Assembly (NCBI RefSeq): GCF_021134715.1
Contig: NC_060025.1
Location: 6,696,001 to 6,760,000, forward strand
From: Daphnia pulex
Lineage: Eukaryota; Arthropoda; Branchiopoda; Diplostraca; Daphniidae
Reading direction: 5' to 3'
Length of the DNA stretch: 64,000 bases
Below the pieces are notes generated by a model that saw only the letters and a program-made list of their open reading frames with translations, made no database searches and was not told the origin of the DNA. The position numbers were made by a program, and so were the translations under genes. This document shows, piece by piece, positions 11,751 to 22,453 of this stretch (positions are counted from its first letter, which is position 1; each line of letters starts with the position of its first letter).

Positions 11751-13263
11751 AATATCATACTGGATCATAGGGGGTGTTACTGTTGATGCCTGTTACTAAC
11801 GAGACGTTGTCGTTATACTACAAAATACTACTGTATCACTTTCCCTTTTCACACGAAATTTTGAAAAAGAATTATGAAACAATTTACTATTGACCATTTG
11901 TTGGTATGAAATAAATAAATTATTTAGAAAATTTTGATTTTCTTCCGAACGGTATTATTTGAGATACGTTTTACTAGTGATACACTGTAGCCATTTTCAA
12001 TTTTACTTGTGATACAAATTACTATAGTACGATACTTAAGCGCCTTTTTACTACTGCGATTCCGTCATAGTGCTACGCACCGAATATTTTCCCCCGCGAA
12101 AAAGTGTTTCCGTATTTAACACAGCCGCTTATGGGAAAATGGTTTTTTTTTAAAACAGTATTTACATGACATCTTAGCACATAGAAATCCTTCCTTGGGT
12201 TCATTTTATAGCTAAAGAGTCATTCTATCTTATTCATTTATATTTATTCAAAAGGGGACATTCGTTTAGAAGTTATAACCGATATTCTAGGCCCTAATTT
12301 TGCATATTTTCCAAGTGTTTTGCATTAGTGAGTAACACACCCGCTTGGTGGTGATTAGCACAGCCGCTATCCGCTAGAAGGGGCTGCACTCCAAGCGGGT
12401 GTGTTACTCACTAATGCAAAACACTTGGAAAATATGCAAAATTAGGGCCTAGAATATCGGTTATAACTTCTAAACGAATGTCCCCTTTTGAATAAATATA
12501 AATGAATAAGATAGAATGACTCTTTAGCTATAAAATGAACCCAAGGGGGGATTTCTATGTGCTAATATGTCATGTAAATACTGTTTTTTAAAAAAACCCA
12601 TTTTCCCATAAGCGGCTGTGTTAAATACGGAAACACTTTTTCGCGGGGGAAAAAAATTGGGTTTTACGTTTAATTTTTTTTTAAATACTAAATCTCGTTA
12701 TAACTGCACAAAAAGTTGGGTACTTATAGAATGAAAGATTTTCTAAAATTTAATATTTTTTTAAATGGTTTATTTCAACAAGAAAGAATATTTACACGGG
12801 AAATAAAATTTCAAATCACGATTTATACATGTTCTACACGATAGTTTTAACTAGTATTTTAAAAATAACTACATTTTTATAGTACACACAGTGCTCACGA
12901 ACAAAAATTCAGGTAATAATTTGTTTGGGGTCAAATCGCCAATTTGACTATACTATATAGCCAATCGGGAACCGGCCCGGGCGCCCGCCCATCATTTTTT
13001 AAAACTGCGCTTTTTTACCACTGTTTATCTCTCACCTGAAGAAACCCTTGTTGTTTTCTGCTTGAAATTTTTAACAACATAAACTTTTGTGCGGAATTTC
13101 TCAAATTGAATTTAGCGGCGTGATTTCTAACAATCTGCTCAGTTCTCAATGGGCATATCTCATCAGAAAAATTAGTAATTGTAAATGTGGTTTGTAAAGG
13201 CTTAACAAGCAATTCATTTTAACTGGTTCAGTCAGAAAGCAATTGAAATTCACTAATGTCGAC

Positions 13264-15732
13264 ATGATAAATTGTGGAGTCATAATGAATTCTTTTTGTA
13301 AGCAAAGAAGGAATCTTCCCTTTTGGATGCCTATTACTGGAATTCGAGCAATTTTTACTAAAAGCTTGGATTTGGCATGTGCTCAGGAAAAACGGTAAAA
13401 CACATTTCAGTTACACACTAATTTTTGCTGTTCAACACAAAAGTTTATCAGCAATATATAACTGTGTGCTATATTTTATAGGAAAAACTGGGAAAGTGTT
13501 GTTGGTTTAGAAGTTCATGCACAAATCAAGACCAGTTCCAAGCTGTTTTCTGGTTCAGCTAATAAATTTGCATCACCTGCAAATTCTCTTGTGTCATTAT
13601 TTGACTGTGCAATTCCAGGAACCCTCCCAGTTCTTAACAAAAAGGCTGTTGAAGCAGCTCTACTTACTGCATTAGCCCTTAACTGCAATGTTAATTTGGT
13701 TTCAGAATTTGACAGAAAACATTATTTTTATGCAGATATGCCAGTATACATTTTAATAATAATGTAATCATGATGATTTCTACAAAGCACATCAATTCAA
13801 ACATTTTTCAGGCTGGGTATCAGATTACACAGCAAAGATTACCACTGGCCAGTGATGGATACTTGGATTTTGCTGTGTTTAGTTCAGCAGTGCACAAAGC
13901 AGCTTATAAGAAACAATCAAAAATTAAACAACTGCAATTAGAACAAGACAGTGGCAAAAGTTTGCACGAAGAATCTTGCTCCGGGTAAATATTTCTATAG
14001 TATTTAATACGGATTTATAATGCAGATTATTTACATCAGTAGTGTAAACTTAACCTAACACATTTATTGTTTAATGTTAATGTAAAATGAATTAGTTCAG
14101 GGTACAATAAAATACTAGTGAACTTAAGTGTGAAATTTCAAGCAAAAGTCAGAAATAACAAAAATCACACACTTTGTAATGTTGCAATTGCGCTACTTTT
14201 TCTTTACTAGATTAAACAGTAAAGAACCTTACTAGGCAACAATACTTAACAATTTAACTTTTTACAGGAGCCTTATAGATTTAAACCGAGCAGGTGTTGG
14301 TTTAATGGAACTTGTTTTTGAACCTGATCTCAAGGATGGTGAAGAAGCAGTTGCTTGCGTTTCTGAACTTATCAGGATATTAGAAGCCCTTGAGACATGC
14401 GACTGCAAGATGGAAGGTACACTTGTGATTTTATCTACTTCTTTTAATAGCAGTTTTAGAGTAACTTCATTTTTAGAGGGTTCTTTACGGGTCGATGCAA
14501 ATATTTCGGTCAATAAGCCAGGAGAAACCTTCGGAACACGGACAGAAGTAAAAAATCTTAATAGTTTACGAGCATTAGCTCGATCGATTGACTACGAAAT
14601 CGTGCGACAAATCGAAGTTTTAGAAAAAGGAGGCAAAATTACAAATGAGACTCGTGGATATGACCCCCAACAGAAAATAACCTTATCTATGAGGTTTGTC
14701 TTTTAATTTCTAAGTATGCCAAACTAAACAAAAATACTGACCTTTTTTTTCATATTATATTTTGTATTAATGCATAAACATATCTCCCCATCCATATTTA
14801 GAGATAAAGAAGAAAAACAGGATTACCGATACATGCCTGAACCAAATTTGCTACCATTAAGTCTTTTACAATTGAAATTAGACCCATCTGACTTTCGAGT
14901 ACGCATCCCAGTTTTGCCTGAGCAAGAACGTACAATGCTTATGGAGAAATACCAATTAAGCTTGGAAACAGCTATACAATTAGTGGTAATTTATTTAGCA
15001 GTTATCATTTTGCTATGATTTTCTATTTAATGTAAAAAGTTAAATCTAGAATGGGAGGAACATTGACTATTTCCTAAACGTAATGGATGCATTGCCAAAT
15101 CTTCCGGTAAAAAAAGTGTGTAGCTTGCTTCTAACGGATTTGCTTGGTCTTCTACATAAAGATGAAAAGACAATTCAAGAATGGTAATGAACAACAAAAT
15201 TAAATGGTAAAGATTTTCATATTTTTCCTATTTTCTTTTAGCCAGATAAATCCTCGGCAATTTGCGAAAATAGTTGAACTTGTGAAAAACAAAAAGATCT
15301 CCCATTCAGCTAGCCAAAATTTGCTATTACTTCTCTACCGTGGTGATTTACGTCACCCTGAACAGGTTTGTTTCCATTTTTCATTGTACTGAAACAAGGG
15401 TGTAATTATTCTCGTTGTTTTGTTTGTTTTTTTCAGGTGGTTGAAGAAGAAGGGTGGACTATGATTAATGATCCTAAACAACTTGAAGTCATTTGCAAAC
15501 AAATAATATCCGAAAATCCTAAATCCGTATAGCTTCTTCATTTTCAAATGATTGACCTCAGCCTTTAATTAGAATTTTGTACATATTTCTATAGGTCGCC
15601 GCTTTTCGAGCTGGTAAAGCAAAAATATTCAAAAGCTTGGCAGCCCAGCTTAAAAAGGAGTGTAATGACAAATATGATATGGGAGACGCAACGCAAACTT
15701 TAAAAAGACTATTGGAAGAAAAGAATTTGTAA
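13264..15732 (+). CDS. gatB: Glutamyl-tRNA(Gln) amidotransferase subunit B, mitochondrial (GatB/PET112)
   Basis: Ten exons (13264-13394, 13482-13743, 13812-13984, 14268-14416, 14477-14693, 14802-14985, 15050-15183, 15242-15365, 15437-15526, 15595-15732) sum to 1,602 nt, 533 residues, phase continuous throughout. GatB N-domain motifs are [81 protein letters not shown] and [14 protein letters not shown], then [13 protein letters not shown]. The C-terminal part ([18 protein letters not shown], then VVEEEGW, ending in [15 protein letters not shown]) is the tRNA-binding YqeY-like tail. In the GatCAB complex it carries out the transamidation that turns Glu-tRNA(Gln) into Gln-tRNA(Gln) in mitochondria. 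The N-terminal 45 residues are basic and probably a presequence. An in-frame ATG at 13285 is an alternative start. Confidence 0.95.
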
Positions 15733-15979
15733 ATCAATTTTTAAAAAGTAAAAATTATTTCCGTGTACTTGGTTGGCGTTCAAAGTTTACACCCTTGCAG
15801 TGCTGAAAAGTAAATGAGAAACAGACAAAAAACCTCAGTAAGTCAGTACTTTTATTTTTAAGAACATGTATCCATCTCAGCCTAACGGATCTGATGTCAT
15901 TATTTCCGATAATGATCCGCTATCCTAAATGGCATAACGGAAGGGTTATATATTACCATCCCTGATGATGAGGAATGTG

Positions 15980-17422
15980 TTAGCACAATGTAATTACCTT
16001 TTTATAGTAATTTGCTGTAAGTGCCTCTATAGATACAGTTTCCATGGAGGAACTCATCACTGCAGCATGGTTTTGGTTTGAGGTGTCTACTTGGTGTACT
16101 TTGGCCCTTCTGCAATCGGAATTGATACATTTGATATTAGAAAATAATTACATTAGGTAAACTGTAATATACTTAACGCACCTTGAACGATTGCGAACCG
16201 ATCCTGCATTGAATCTACCGCCTTCGCCACGAACCCGGTTCATTGCATGGCGGTGCCGTGATTCGTGAAGATATTTCTAGAATACGGTATCATTAGGTTT
16301 TTATCGGCGTGTTTAGGGTTAGTATCACACAAAACTTACCCGACGCTCTTTCGGGATTCGTCCTTCAGCTTCCAATTTTGCACGAGCCTGTCGCCGTTTA
16401 AGTATGCGGTGATATTGTTTTGCGTTAACATATAAAGGTTCTTCTTCCAAGAGTTCTGCGTTAGGTAATGGAATTCGTTGAATTTGAGGTATTCCCCCAG
16501 CTCCAGGTACCATCTGCATTCATAGAATAAAATAGAATTGAAGATTCATCCTTGTCTACACTACTTATTGAAAGTTTTTGTATATTGCCTACCATAACAA
16601 TGTTAGATCCACTAACTCCAACTGTTTGTGGAACATTTATTGGTTGTATTTGAGCTGAATTTCCTGAACCAGAAGCTGCTGCAGCTGTTGTAACAGCAGT
16701 ATTCACAGCACCAGTAGCCTGAGTTACAGCTGCTGCAGAGTTTGATGACAGTGTTGTTGCTCCACTAAACTGCACAAGGTTACCTCCAATATTGAAAACT
16801 GTTTCACAAAATAAAATAGGGAAAACTTTAGAATCTTAAATACTACTACACTTAATTTACAACTAACATGTTGGCTGTGATTGCTGGTTCAGATTTCCCT
16901 GCTGATCTAATTGTACTGGTTGGTATATGAGAGTCTGTCCGTCACTTGTTTGCAAGATTTGAGCTTGTTGAGGTTGTTGTATGACAATTTGCTGTCCTCC
17001 TGCACCCTGTAATTAAGAAAAAAAAATTCAATATGGATAATATTATAATTGAATAGTATAATCTTGTATAGTGACCTACCTGAAGTGCAGATAAAGGTAA
17101 CACCTGTAATCCCTGAATGTTTTGGATATTTTGCCCAGCTAATTGAATGGTTTGTGTACCACCTGGCATCTGAACCTACAAACGGTTGTTATTAAGTCAT
17201 CGTATTCAAAACCATTACCATAGAAGTGATCAAACGAACCATGATTTGTTGGCCTCCAGATGTCAGTAACTGCTGCGCTTGAGACACAGTCATCACCTAA
17301 TCAGAATAGAAATGTATTTACACATACATGTTAAAATTGATGGCTAGATTTTAATTTATTTTATGTGTTTTTTTTGTTTTGTTTTTAAATACCTGAGTCT
17401 GGCCAGCTTGAACTGCTTGCAT
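15980..17422 (-). CDS. NFYA: Nuclear transcription factor Y subunit alpha (CBF-B/NF-YA)
   Basis: Eight exons on the minus strand (17393-17422, 17240-17296, 17080-17175, 16868-17006, 16593-16783, 16340-16513, 16182-16276, 15980-16109), about 300 residues. The N-terminal two thirds is Gln-rich (QQIVIQQPQQAQILQ and similar) and then Ala/Ser/Thr-rich, the usual NF-YA activation region. The conserved core is split over two exons. EEPLYVNAKQYHRILKRRQ is the helix that docks onto the NF-YB/NF-YC histone-fold dimer. KYLHESRHRHAMNRVRGEGG is the segment that inserts into the minor groove at CCAAT boxes. The tail is short and ends KKVITLC. Some donors (GTTAGT, GTTCGT) are weak but the phases fit. The trimer regulates many housekeeping and cell-cycle promoters. 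Confidence 0.93.
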
Positions 17423-19224
17423 TTCTGTTTGCCCACTTCTACTTCAGATATTTCAAAACCAATCCCTCAATAACAGAAACTAAAATCAAAATGTAAAAAT
17501 GAGAATTAAAAAAATGAATGGACCTGACAATGTTAATTTTCTTAACAACAACACAAACACAGGAAACTGTATTGAGAATTTCTGATGACATAAATCCCTT
17601 TGTTAAGGCAACCTACGCCATCTTCTCTCTAAATTTAACCATCGACAATGTCAACAATCACTCTGATTAACCGAATAAATTTCCCAAGTTTCACTGAGAA
17701 GTGCAAAACGAAAGAATCTAGTCGAACTGAGCGGGCAAATCAAATCTGGAGTTTAATTTGTCCACGCTTACATTGATCGGTCCTTCGCGTCTTCGGTTGG
17801 TTCTGCTCAACTAAGATACGTAGTACTATTGGTCGACCGATGCCAGAGCGAATGGAATAGCAGCGTTCCCTTCCTCTTGCGTTTACGTCCGTCCCCCACC
17901 CTCCAACATATACATCGGCTGTAGGCTGTACCCAGAGAAATAGGGACCCACAGTCAGCCATGGGGCCCACGGCTATCACTCTCTCTCACTCTCTCAAAAT
18001 AAAAATATACCTATTTCCGTTGACATTTCTCGCATGAAAATTGTTTTAATGTTCTTGTAAATTCTTCGATTTTCATGATTTAATAAATAAATGAAAATAA
18101 ACTAGTTTGTAATTTTAAGAAATATACGCCATCACAGAGAGTCAGAGACTGGACTCAGATAGGGGGCGCCAGCGGAATTCATCGATGACAGTTAAAGGCT
18201 GCGGGCATTCCTATGGCACGATGCAGCAGAAGAGGTAGCCAAACGTGAGAGAGGAGAAGCATGGGAAGATGGAACCATTTCCAACTAACTTTGCAAGCTC
18301 CCCGCCAAGTTCGCTAGTGGTTAGTGGCCCTGGATTTGGCGCTTAATTTAAAACATTTCCTTTCCTCGGTTGCCGACAAATGAAAAGCGATGATTGAAGC
18401 AAATCAAATACAACAAATAAAAGCGTAAAGAAGGAATGTTTTGGTTTGGCCGTAAAGCAATGCTGCAAATGCTGTGCAATTTGTGTGTTTCCTCCTTTCA
18501 AGTGAGAGAAAACACGAGTAAATTGCCGCCAAATGAATAGTCCTGTGTGTTTTACGCAAAAGTTGTTTCCAGGTTGTTTGGCTTGTTTCTTATCCTTTTT
18601 TTAAATCGTGGTTATGGAATCCTACCACATAGCTGCTAGTTTGGGGGGCCCTTCTATTGGCTTTTCCAGGTCTGAAAGTATTCCCTAGCCGATAAAACTG
18701 GGGCTCAAAAGTGAATTATGGGCAGTTAGCAGCTATATTACTGATAGCAAAAAGAAACCACCACAAAGTAGAAAGAGGAACAACGCCTGAAAGCCATTAA
18801 CTTTTTTTAAAATCCTAAAAGTGTTATTTATTCGGTGTTATTGTTTTTTAGCGAAAATTTCCTACTCTAATGTGTCTAATCTAATTTGATGGGCGACTAC
18901 GAGATGGCGTTTGAATGCATTGGAACCCAAAATTGGTTTTTTCATTAAACAATAACAAACAAATATACCGTAGGCGTAAATTAATTTTTAATTATTCCTT
19001 TTGATGCAGTGTTTTTAATTTTATTATAAGAATTTATATTATAAAAACCCTTGAATTATGTGTAATCCTATAATGACTTCATAGCAAATTCTACTATTAA
19101 AAAAAATAACTTGTATTTTACATTTTATTTTATCACATCACTCATACACAAATAATTGTACAGCACACTCCAAGCTTTATTAATATCGGTAGATAAATAT
19201 GTTACAAATGAAATATATCATCAC
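17423..19224. other. Intergenic, NF-YA promoter side and flank of the inverted duplication
   Basis: No coding exon could be supported. A GC-richer block at 17740-17980 followed by a short CT repeat (near 17980-17996) probably belongs to the NF-YA 5' region. From about 18360 on the sequence is AT-rich and featureless up to the outer edge of the left duplication arm. Confidence 0.45.
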
Positions 19225-19371
19225 AAAAAATCTTGAAATCAAGGAGCGCTTAACAAACGCTAGTTTAGATTGTTGATATAGCAGAGGATAAAACTACAAT
19301 TTCGGATATTTCAAGGTGGTATTGGACAAAAGAGCCGATCTTTTAACGTCCTAATACCTTTTGCCTAATGA

Positions 19372-20075
19372 CTAGTATCGCTAAGTTGTCCTTCCACTAG
19401 TAATCGCAACAGAGTCGCAATGGAATCAGCATATTTGATGAAGGAATCGAAGGAATAGGAGTCGAATTCTTGAAACATTTCTTTCAAGCACAGGTTATTC
19501 AAGGACCTTAGGGCATTAAAGCGGCACTCAACCGTCAATGGTTAAATATCATCTTGAACAAGGAGGATCCAGACAGAAAAACATAAACAATTTTTGGGGT
19601 CATATTTATTAGCTAAGGATTTCAAGTGTTGACGGTGATGTAGTGTTGAATATAATCGCCGATAGGAATCCGCAACTTTGTACCCGGATAAGGTTTGCAT
19701 GAAGCACAGAAAGCCACCAGTTATCAGCCGCTGCACTCCTTCCATCGTCGCGCATGATTTAATTTGCCAATCCGAGGAGATGAAAGAAAATTGCTTTTTA
19801 GCGAGGGCGGAGGGACAGAAACTGGACATTTCAATCCCATTTCGAAAAGAATGGCCCAAGGGAGACATCATAAATGCCATTTACTTTTTAAGCTGAAATA
19901 GAGCCTGCGCCAACCCTATTAAATTTGTTGGCTTCCCAATCGTAAACGGTAGTCGCTTGATCCTTGGGGTAGGGTACGTTCCATCTCGTTCTCCAATCCT
20001 TCTTTTTGTAGATAGGGTCCTTATTTCTTCCGTTGACCTTTTTTTGTTGTTTTGATCCCATATAGTCCCAATCAA
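19372..20075 (-). pseudogene. Open frame with two in-frame stops, conserved in both arms (left copy)
   Basis: Read from 20075 downward, one frame is open for about 235 codons except for two TAA stops, at 19881-19883 and 19542-19544. Both stops are also present in the other arm at matching positions. Segments are 63-64 residues (ending ALFQLKK), 112 residues (MAFMMSPLGH... ending LLVQDDI) and a last part (PLTVECRFNALRSLNNLC... ending DTSH). No family is recognised. It may be a decayed gene, or coding in a way I cannot resolve, such as splicing around the stops. It lies downstream of four-jointed on the same strand, so it could also simply be its 3' UTR. Confidence 0.35.
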
Positions 20076-20441
20076 TTGCCTGTTTGCAGTGATGATTTAT
20101 GACTCTTTCTTAACTGAAAGGGATTTGCCGTTTTCACAATAAACAGGTCAGAATTCTTATTTCTTCTGTCCGATCCACGTGTTGGCTGGCAGATCTTTCA
20201 AAATCCAGTGAAAGAGGAGGTGGTAATTAGAAACGGAATTCTAAAGCAATGAAACGGGACTGTTTCCTGTACGAATGGCTCTGCTATAGTTGGTTTCGTG
20301 TCTGTTTTCAGTTTCAGCTCAGGCATGCGAATAGTTTATCCATCACCGTTTCATGTTGGATGTCGTCCTTTTTTGGCTGTAGAATACGCGGTATTGGAAA
20401 ATTCGATATGAGTTGTTATCACGTACACCAAGGGCAGAGTT

Positions 20442-22067
20442 TTAGGAGCCATAAAGAGATTGGCACTTGGCCACTTGGTCCAGCACTTGATCAATTCGAT
20501 AGTTGAGGGTCTTGATGCTCTTCTCCGGAAGGAAAGGTAAAAAGTCCACAACTGATTGATCGCGAGTTTTCAACATGTCGCGCAGTAAATGTCCGACATT
20601 TTTCTGCGATTGCAACTGCCGCAGCGACTCGACTGTCGTTCGTCTGAAAACGCAGAGCGACTCGAGGAGGCTCTTGTGGTAGATGTCGTACTTGTCCAGC
20701 AGGCGGTAGCCGTGCAACAGGCCACTTTCGTTGTCTAAAAAGACGAGTAAACCCGTTCGGGAATCGCGTGCCAGATTGTGAGCGGGCGAATCCATCATGG
20801 CCGGATTCCACTGCATGTTGTACAGATTGTTGACCATCCTATCCAGATTGGCTGTCAGGTAGTCAAAGATCAAAAGATCAGACCACTGGGCCAACGTTAT
20901 CAACTCGCTGCGGTCGACCTTCTCTTGTAGCCTGTGGTGTTGCACGTCCAACGGATTCAGATGCCGATCGCGCCCTCGAAACTGAACAGGAATGTAGGCC
21001 GGCTCCAAATCATTCAAAAACTGCGTGTGGACAACTGGTCGGTTTTCCGTCCACTGCGCTTGGCTGAGAGACGATTGGACGTTCATCCATTGGCGCTCTC
21101 GTGGTCGGACCAGACCCACAGACGACGGTGGCAAATTGCGTAAGCCGAGTAAGCGGCTCAGGTAGAAGCTGAAGATTTCGCCCTGGATCTGGTCGTAGTT
21201 TTGGCGGTAGCGGCAACACGACTGTCTGCCATTTTCAAAAGTCACGAGTCGATTTTGCATTCGGCCGCATCCCTCCTCGACACGTTGAACTGAACTCTGG
21301 TGGCTAAAGTCGCGCCACTCTTTTGCGTTTAGTTCGTCGAAACCTGTTGGGAGACTGTCCTCCACTTCTTGTGACCAGAAGATACCTTTGACAGCTTCCC
21401 CCAAAACAGTCGTCGTCAGACTGCGTCCGTCTTCATTGGCGGCAGGTAGAGAAGTCCAGGCCGTTTGCGGGTGAACGAAACTGACGACATCGACCGTTGC
21501 TGCTGCTGCTGCTGCATCTTCTTCTTCGGTTGTTGAGTTCACATCCGTCAGATTGGACTTTAAGTCAAGCGTTTTACGACGAGTCGACTGCCTTTCTTTT
21601 TCCTTTTTACTCAAATGAGCTTTCATCTTCAAGGGTGACATGCGGACGGGAATACTTGACGTGTTGTTTCCTTTGCTGGTCAAGTTGAGGTGCCCATCAG
21701 CGATGGTAGGAGATGAGTCTTGAACGAGGGTCCACGGAGTCATCACAGCTGTGCTGTTGTTGTTGATTTCGTTGACGAAAGGAGATGAGCCGTAGAGGAC
21801 AGGCAGCAGAGCGACACCAACTCCAACACCCAGTGCAAATGCCAGACATGTGGTAAGGAAACAAAGCCACTTGGAGGCCCGACGATTGCCGGCTACGTGT
21901 CGGTACGATTGGCCGCCAAATGCGTCACCATTTTCCGCCGTACCCGCAGTCATGGGGCCGTGCGACACGCAATGAACGGACAGTGAAGGACGAGGGCATT
22001 CCATTTCATAAAATGAGCACGTCCCACGCATTCGCCAGCTGGTAGTCAAACAATGATGTGAGAGCAT
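20442..22067 (-). CDS. fj: Four-jointed/FJX1-type Golgi protein kinase, left copy
   Basis: Single-exon frame of 541 residues from ATG at 22067. A type II anchor lies at about residues 66-90 (WLCFLTTCLAFALGVGVGVA). Then comes a Ser/Thr-rich, low-complexity stem with an Ala run and several N-x-S/T sites. The luminal kinase-like domain begins near EEGCGRMQNRLVTFENGRQS. Signature segments are NYDQIQGEIFSFYLSRLLGL, LIFDYLTANLDRMVNNLYNM (catalytic-loop-like, with D..N.DR) and LLVFLDNESG (metal-binding DNE), near residue 440. In flies Fj phosphorylates Ser/Thr in cadherin repeats of Fat and Dachsous in the Golgi, tuning planar polarity and growth. It differs from the right copy by a handful of substitutions and two codon indels (one Asn, one Ala), all outside the motifs. 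A TATA plus initiator promoter lies about 0.35 kb upstream. Confidence 0.92.
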   Translation of the reverse strand: MLSHHCLTTSWRMRGTCSFYEMECPRPSLSVHCVSHGPMTAGTAENGDAFGGQSYRHVAGNRRASKWLCFLTTCLAFALGVGVGVALLPVLYGSSPFVNEINNNSTAVMTPWTLVQDSSPTIADGHLNLTSKGNNTSSIPVRMSPLKMKAHLSKKEKERQSTRRKTLDLKSNLTDVNSTTEEEDAAAAAATVDVVSFVHPQTAWTSLPAANEDGRSLTTTVLGEAVKGIFWSQEVEDSLPTGFDELNAKEWRDFSHQSSVQRVEEGCGRMQNRLVTFENGRQSCCRYRQNYDQIQGEIFSFYLSRLLGLRNLPPSSVGLVRPRERQWMNVQSSLSQAQWTENRPVVHTQFLNDLEPAYIPVQFRGRDRHLNPLDVQHHRLQEKVDRSELITLAQWSDLLIFDYLTANLDRMVNNLYNMQWNPAMMDSPAHNLARDSRTGLLVFLDNESGLLHGYRLLDKYDIYHKSLLESLCVFRRTTVESLRQLQSQKNVGHLLRDMLKTRDQSVVDFLPFLPEKSIKTLNYRIDQVLDQVAKCQSLYGS

Positions 22068-22417
22068 CGCTTCAAATAACACATCAATTGTCGAATCTTT
22101 GGTAGGTGGTGCACATAATCACAAACACAAATCTATTGCAGAGTATTTTCAGTTGAATTTAAATCCAAGTTTTTTCAAAAGAACCCGTTCGATTGTTATT
22201 GTTAAAACATAATTGCTAATGTTGCTTGTCACTCATGGAAGTGCACTTTTGAACTGACTTTTTTCTTCTGTCACTTTTGCGCCAGGAAACAGCCAAACGT
22301 CAACTAATAGAAACAAATCAACAAGTACACCACGAGAATCAGTACAATCAATTGTTGAGTATTAGCGAGATATGCCCATCAGTGTAGGACATCCACTCCG
22401 ACTGACTTTGAGACTCG

Positions 22418-22453
22418 TTCTGACTTGAACAACAGACAGGCCCAAAGTATATA
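22418..22453 (-). promoter_or_regulatory. Core promoter of left four-jointed: TATA box plus initiator
   Basis: On the minus strand, TATATA (22448-22453) is followed by an initiator TCAGAA (22418-22423). Its A lies 32 bp from the first TATA base, the canonical distance. Transcription would start at about 22421 and give a 5' UTR of about 350 nt before the ATG at 22067. The same arrangement exists in the right arm. Confidence 0.65.

Larger units (their letters stand above)
11168..12082. mobile_element. Nested non-autonomous TIR element, 915 bp, 8-bp target duplication AATATTTT
   Basis: AATATTTT at 11160-11167 is repeated at 12083-12090, directly flanking the element. The mirror arm of the host palindrome (around 12640-12660) lacks the intervening sequence, which confirms the insertion. 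The ends are imperfect terminal inverted repeats of about 40 bp: GGTGC, a variable stretch, then TGACGGAATCGCA with TAGTAAA following, seen again in reverse complement before 12082. Inside are the TTAGG array and the 35-bp palindromic array. No coding capacity was found. An 8-bp duplication fits several superfamilies (hAT, Merlin and others), so it is not assigned. Confidence 0.85.
10853..12955. mobile_element. Foldback (long-palindrome) element, interrupted by a nested insertion
   Basis: Left end TAGTATAGTCAAATTG (10853-10868) is matched in inverted orientation by 12940-12955. If the nested 915-bp element and one target copy are removed, the remaining 1.18 kb is a near-perfect palindrome whose two arms of about 570 bp meet around 12365. 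The loop is roughly 40 nt, between the inverted copies of CCGCTTGG and CCAAGCGG. Arm landmarks appear twice in mirror image, for example the segment near 12091-12130 and that near 12600-12650. There is no transposase frame, so it is non-autonomous. Flanking duplication is not clear. It sits between EF-Ts and GatB. Confidence 0.88.

Noticed and set aside
13015-13212. Possible minus-strand exon ending in a GTGAGA donor between the foldback element and GatB
   Set aside because: The frame has no ATG, a TAA lies just upstream, and no partner exon or family motif was found.
20934-21688. Opposite-strand frames across four-jointed (also in the right arm)
   Set aside because: Shadows of the real gene with no independent evidence.
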